Source of the DNA: JAMZMI01 sp047632435
Lineage (GTDB): Bacteria > Bacteroidota > Bacteroidia > Cytophagales > Cyclobacteriaceae
DNA: 64,000 bases
Direction: 5' to 3'
Assembly (NCBI GenBank): GCA_047632435.1
Contig: JBLICU010000002.1
Span: 95,928-159,927 of the forward strand
Below are positions 61,148 through 64,000 of the stretch, piece by piece; within the stretch, counting starts at the first letter, position 1, and the number at the start of each line of letters is the position of its first letter. Below the pieces are notes generated by a model. That model was not told the DNA's origin, did not search any database, and saw nothing but the letters and a program-made list of their open reading frames with translations. Both the position numbers and the translations under genes were made by a program.

Positions 61148-61477
61148 ATGATGGCTTACGATTTAGAAACAGCAGAAAGAATTCGTCAGGCAATGAAAAA
61201 CGTCCCTGACATTACCGAAAAGAAGATGTTTGGCGGACTCACTTTTTTGCTCAAAGGCAAGATGACTGTTGGCATAGTGAAAAACGATCTCGTGGTGCGG
61301 GTGCTTGAATCGGAAATGGCTGAGACGATGGCCAAGCCTTTTGCCAGACCGATGGATTTCACCAAATCTCCTATGAAAGAGTTCGTCTACATATCACCTG
61401 AAGGATTCCAAACAGAGGAAGCACTGATGCATTGGATCAATCTGGGCATCCTTCACGCTGAGAGCAAATTAAAATAG
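61148..61477 (+). CDS. TfoX/Sxy N-terminal domain protein
   Basis: A 109-residue protein (start at 61148 or 61151) with the TfoX N-terminal domain: VPDITEKKMFGGLTFLLKGKMTVGIVKNDLVVRV, then the helical end YISPEGFQTEEALMHWINLGI. Full-length Sxy/TfoX controls competence; this short form lacks the C-terminal domain and is common in Bacteroidota. It may take part in DNA uptake regulation or something unrelated. It follows murI by 7 bp. Confidence 0.85.
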   Translation: MMAYDLETAERIRQAMKNVPDITEKKMFGGLTFLLKGKMTVGIVKNDLVVRVLESEMAETMAKPFARPMDFTKSPMKEFVYISPEGFQTEEALMHWINLGILHAESKLK

Positions 61478-61514
61478 TTGGAGAGAAGTTGAGCAACCTC
61501 CCTAATTTAGTGGC

Positions 61515-61973
61515 ATGAGTCTGACAATCACAAGGATGGATCACCGCGAGTCATTGCCAATGGACTTGCTACTTTTGGCAGACCCGTCCGAGGAAATGAT
61601 CGAAAAATACCGCAACTCAGGAGAATCATATCTCGCCAAGCAAGAAGAAGAATTGGTTGGTGTTTTTATCATGATGCCAATAACCAACTCAGAAATAGAA
61701 CTGAAAAGCATTGCTGTATATCCTCAATACCAGAGACAAGGTTACGGTAAAGAAATGGTGAAATACGCCATCCGAATAGCGAAAATGGAAGCTTACAAGG
61801 CGATCACTGTGAAGACTGCAGATGTGAGTGAATACCAGATCAGGTTTTATGAAAAGCTGAAATTCGAACTGGAGACAACTGTCAAAGGTCATTACATCCA
61901 ATACTACAAAGACCCAATCATAGAAAATAAAAAAGAAGCCGTAGATCAGCTTGTGTTCAAGCGAATTCTTTAA
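61515..61973 (+). CDS. GNAT family N-acetyltransferase
   Basis: A 152-residue acetyltransferase of the GNAT fold. The acetyl-CoA binding motif A is ELKSIAVYPQYQRQGYGKEMVKYAI (Q-R-Q-G-Y-G), followed by FYEKLKFELETT typical of motif B. The substrate cannot be predicted. It ends 5 bp from the convergent LacI-type gene. It is the last gene of the murI run. Confidence 0.88.
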   Translation: MSLTITRMDHRESLPMDLLLLADPSEEMIEKYRNSGESYLAKQEEELVGVFIMMPITNSEIELKSIAVYPQYQRQGYGKEMVKYAIRIAKMEAYKAITVKTADVSEYQIRFYEKLKFELETTVKGHYIQYYKDPIIENKKEAVDQLVFKRIL

Positions 61974-61978
61974 ACTCC

Positions 61979-62995
61979 TTAGGCCGAACCTCTCACTACA
62001 AGTTTGGTGGGTAGCACAATTTTCGTTGGCTCGATAAACTCATCCTCCTTGGTCTTGATTTCCTGAATGATCAATTTGGCTGCCTGTTTGCCCATTTCCC
62101 GTCCGGGTTGATCCACGGTGGTTAGTGGCGGATCTATAAACTCAGAAAACTGCCAATTGGAAAAACCAACTACCGCTACTTCTCCAGGAATAGAAATACT
62201 GGCCTTTTTCAACAACTGCATCGCGCTCATAGCTGCCATGTCATTGCTAGCAAAAATCCCATCGAAGGGCTGGCCTGAATCCATGAATGTCTTAAACAAA
62301 AGTGCCACTTCTTCAAAATCCCCCCTTTGGCAAAAAATGATGTTGGAATCATCAGCGGTATGTCCCCCGTCAAGTAGGGCTTGTTTAAATCCTGCTATTC
62401 TCCTTTGCGAAATGAGCATTTTGCTAGGGCCGGAAATATGGACAATCCTTTTTTTACCTGCATCAATCAGGTGTTTGGTGGCATCATATGCTCCCTGAAA
62501 ATCATCCACCAGCACCGAACTTGCGTCAATATCAGTCACATCACGATCGAAGAAAACAACAGGAACGCCCTTGTCTATCAATGCTTGAAAGTGATCCATT
62601 TTTTCCGTCTGACACGAAATGCAAGCCAACAAACCATCCACTCTGTGGTTGAAAAGCGCCTTGCTATTGAGGATTTCGTGATCCAGATTTTCGTTGGACT
62701 GGCTCACGATCACGGTGTATCCATTTTCATAAGCCACCTCCTCTATGCCGCTGATCACAGTAGAAAAAAAGAAATGTACAATCTCCGGCAGAATCACTCC
62801 GATGGAATTGGTCTTTTGGTGCCTGAGGCTGAGCGCGATCGGATTGGGCGTATAATTCAGCTCTTTGGCCAATGCCCACACCCTTTCTCTGGTGTCCTTG
62901 GAGATCTCGGGGTTATTGTTCAGCGAGCGCGAGACCGTACTGGGTGCAATCGACAGCTGCCGGGCAATATCCTTGATAGTAACATTTCGAGCCAT
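61979..62995 (-). CDS. LacI family transcriptional regulator
   Basis: A 338-residue repressor-type regulator. The N-terminal helix-turn-helix is VTIKDIARQLSIAPSTVSRSLNN, followed by the hinge (ALAKELNYTPNPIALSLR) and a periplasmic-binding-protein-like ligand domain (NSIGVILPEIVHFFFSTVISGI, then GVPVVFFDRDV and PFDGIFASNDMAA). It binds a sugar-like effector and a palindromic operator. ATG 62995 (MARNVTIKD) is preferred over 63019, since the added residues are not part of the HTH. No sugar genes are adjacent. Confidence 0.93.
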   Translation of the reverse strand: MARNVTIKDIARQLSIAPSTVSRSLNNNPEISKDTRERVWALAKELNYTPNPIALSLRHQKTNSIGVILPEIVHFFFSTVISGIEEVAYENGYTVIVSQSNENLDHEILNSKALFNHRVDGLLACISCQTEKMDHFQALIDKGVPVVFFDRDVTDIDASSVLVDDFQGAYDATKHLIDAGKKRIVHISGPSKMLISQRRIAGFKQALLDGGHTADDSNIIFCQRGDFEEVALLFKTFMDSGQPFDGIFASNDMAAMSAMQLLKKASISIPGEVAVVGFSNWQFSEFIDPPLTTVDQPGREMGKQAAKLIIQEIKTKEDEFIEPTKIVLPTKLVVRGSA

Positions 62996-63116
62996 GTGAG
63001 ATAGATTGGAGGTTTCCAAAGATAAACACTATTGGCGTGTGTGGTTTTACCGCAAGGAAATTAAAGTGGTGGAAAGTTTTATGCTGATCTCAGAGAAACC
63101 GCAAAGTTGCTTATGC

Positions 63117-63359
63117 TTATTTTTTCAGGATCTTTCTAATATACATCTGCTCCACCTTCTCTCTGGCCCATGGCGTTTTCCTCAAAAAGGTCAAACTTGA
63201 TTTTATGGACGGATCACTGTTAAAGCAATTGATCTTGATTTCTGATCCCAACATTTTCCATCCGTATTTTTTCACCAGAGCTTCCAATATATGATCCAGA
63301 CGCACGCCGTGCAGCGGGTTATTTTTTTGCTCGTTGTTGGTATTGGTGTTACTATCCAT
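63117..63359 (-). CDS. VF530 family DNA-binding protein
   Basis: An 80-residue protein of the VF530 (DUF2132) family. It shows the full signature: NNPLHGVRLDHILEALVKKYGW, then GSEIKINCFNSDPSIKSSLTFLRKTPWAREKVEQMYI. The structure of the founding member is a helical DNA-binding fold. The N-terminus is Asn-rich and disordered. Probably cytosolic; the biological role is unknown. Confidence 0.9.
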   Translation of the reverse strand: MDSNTNTNNEQKNNPLHGVRLDHILEALVKKYGWKMLGSEIKINCFNSDPSIKSSLTFLRKTPWAREKVEQMYIRKILKK

Positions 63360-63552
63360 TTTGAATCTAGGTGGCTTGTTTTTTTAAATATGAAAACCTA
63401 TAAAAAAATTGGTGTTTGTTATGCTCATAATTCTTCTGTCCAGTTTTCCATTTGCATTCCTTTTAAGCGTCAAAGTGTTTGATGTTTTGGCTACTAGGGT
63501 TAGATCGCTGGCGATTGCAGATGCACCATTAAATGGAGACTTCTGATAATGC

Positions 63553-63930
63553 TCAGTTCGCACATTCATTTTTAGCATTAGTTGTATCCAGTTTTTTATT
63601 TATTTTAATTTCAAGTTCGGAATACTTGTTATTTAACTCCAATAAATTAGAAGACTTATCTAATAAATACATATCAAAAAACTGCAATAATGTTTTTGTT
63701 GTTATCTCATATACTCTGTTTGGATTTATCGTTCCAGCTTCATTTATAAATGGTAAATTAATCATTAATGGAATGTCCATAAAATTTGAGTGACCTGAGT
63801 TCGGAATTTTGGCATTATAAAAATCAGAAGAACTTCCATTATGATACGCATGTAGGTTTAAATTTGGATGTGAGCTATCCCATTCAGACGATATTAAAGC
63901 AAATGGTTTCGTCATCATTGTATCAATCAT
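63553..63930 (-). pseudogene. C-terminal fragment of an alpha/beta-hydrolase-like protein
   Basis: A 125-residue open frame. PFALISSEWDSSHPNLNL and IPNSGHSNFMDIPLMI resemble the C-terminal end of an alpha/beta hydrolase, with the catalytic His of the SGHSNFMD motif; the nucleophile and acid of the triad would lie upstream. That upstream part is missing: an in-frame TGA stands at 63934-63936, only one codon before the ATG at 63930. The family is uncertain; PAF-acetylhydrolase-like is a guess. Confidence 0.45.
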
Positions 63931-64000
63931 TGATCACATTGCAGATGCTTTGGCAAAATTCACTGGAAGTATTACTTCTTTTGAAACCGAATTAGACGAT

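Noticed and set aside
63786..64000. Plus-strand frames at the right edge, one containing HIADALAKFTGS
   Set aside because: Slight resemblance to DUF1003 proteins, but no start codon fits and the minus-strand hydrolase-like reading is better supported.

Overview
The window reads as a moderately AT-rich chromosomal segment of a Bacteroidota bacterium, most likely a free-living Cytophagales/Cytophagia member. Supporting signs are a PorP/SprF protein beside a giant protein with a gliding-motility (type B) C-terminal domain, a second secreted protein with a type A type IX secretion tail, a TonB-dependent receptor, LytTR and LytS-like signalling genes, abundant small lipoproteins, and a promoter of the Bacteroidota TTTG/N19/TAnnTTTG type (4022-4052). 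No rRNA genes, prophage, intact insertion sequence or CRISPR array was found. Two tRNA-Leu genes are present.

Layout. 1-2.5 kb: end of a TonB receptor, a secreted metal-binding (HMA) protein and an ATP-cone/nuclease fusion. 2.5-6.3 kb: collagen-like lipoprotein, cold-shock protein, OsmC protein, a DAHP synthase with unusual motifs, a DMT exporter. 6.4-10.4 kb: SOUL protein, a pair of unknown lipoproteins between two long gene-poor stretches, a membrane J-domain protein, a three-repeat secreted protein. 10.5-17.6 kb: CPA1 antiporter, NarL-type two-component pair, AI-2E family protein, rhodanese with two palindromic operators, FKBP, polyprenyl synthase. 17.7-24.2 kb: PhzF, a PlsB-like/GpsA phospholipid operon, a RES-Xre toxin-antitoxin pair, a Ste24-like protease and a decayed ParE gene. 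24.2-33.8 kb: type IX secretion cargo region. 33.8-37.3 kb: Sua5, Pgk, and a DUF433/DUF5615 toxin-antitoxin pair whose toxin is broken. 37.3-43.7 kb: five-gene RND efflux operon. 44.2-49.8 kb: desaturase, a DUF6265 gene with an internal stop, tRNA debris, membrane proteins, M42 peptidase. 49.8-54.2 kb: ergothioneine genes egtD/egtB and a signalling operon. 54.4-56.3 kb: two adjacent broken genes (DUF5777 barrel and cytochrome c). 56.3-64 kb: second desaturase, sigma factor, pseudouridine synthase, response regulator, MurI operon, LacI regulator, VF530 protein and a truncated hydrolase-like fragment.

Themes. (i) One 14-bp palindrome, GTAACA-NN-TGTTAC, lies upstream of both the rhodanese and the RND operon, suggesting a small shared regulon. 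(ii) Short hairpins with a TGTCC-type loop (REP-like) sit beside two toxin-antitoxin modules. (iii) At least five genes are interrupted (ParE, DUF5615, DUF6265, DUF5777, cytochrome c), two of them by a single in-frame TAA, which is either real decay or assembly error. (iv) The 3' end of tRNA-Leu(CAA) and its terminator have been duplicated in tandem. I did not find an obviously new multi-gene defence or biosynthetic system; the operator/regulon, the hairpin family and the unknown small proteins are the best candidates for undescribed biology. All family calls are from reading the translated sequence, with no database search.
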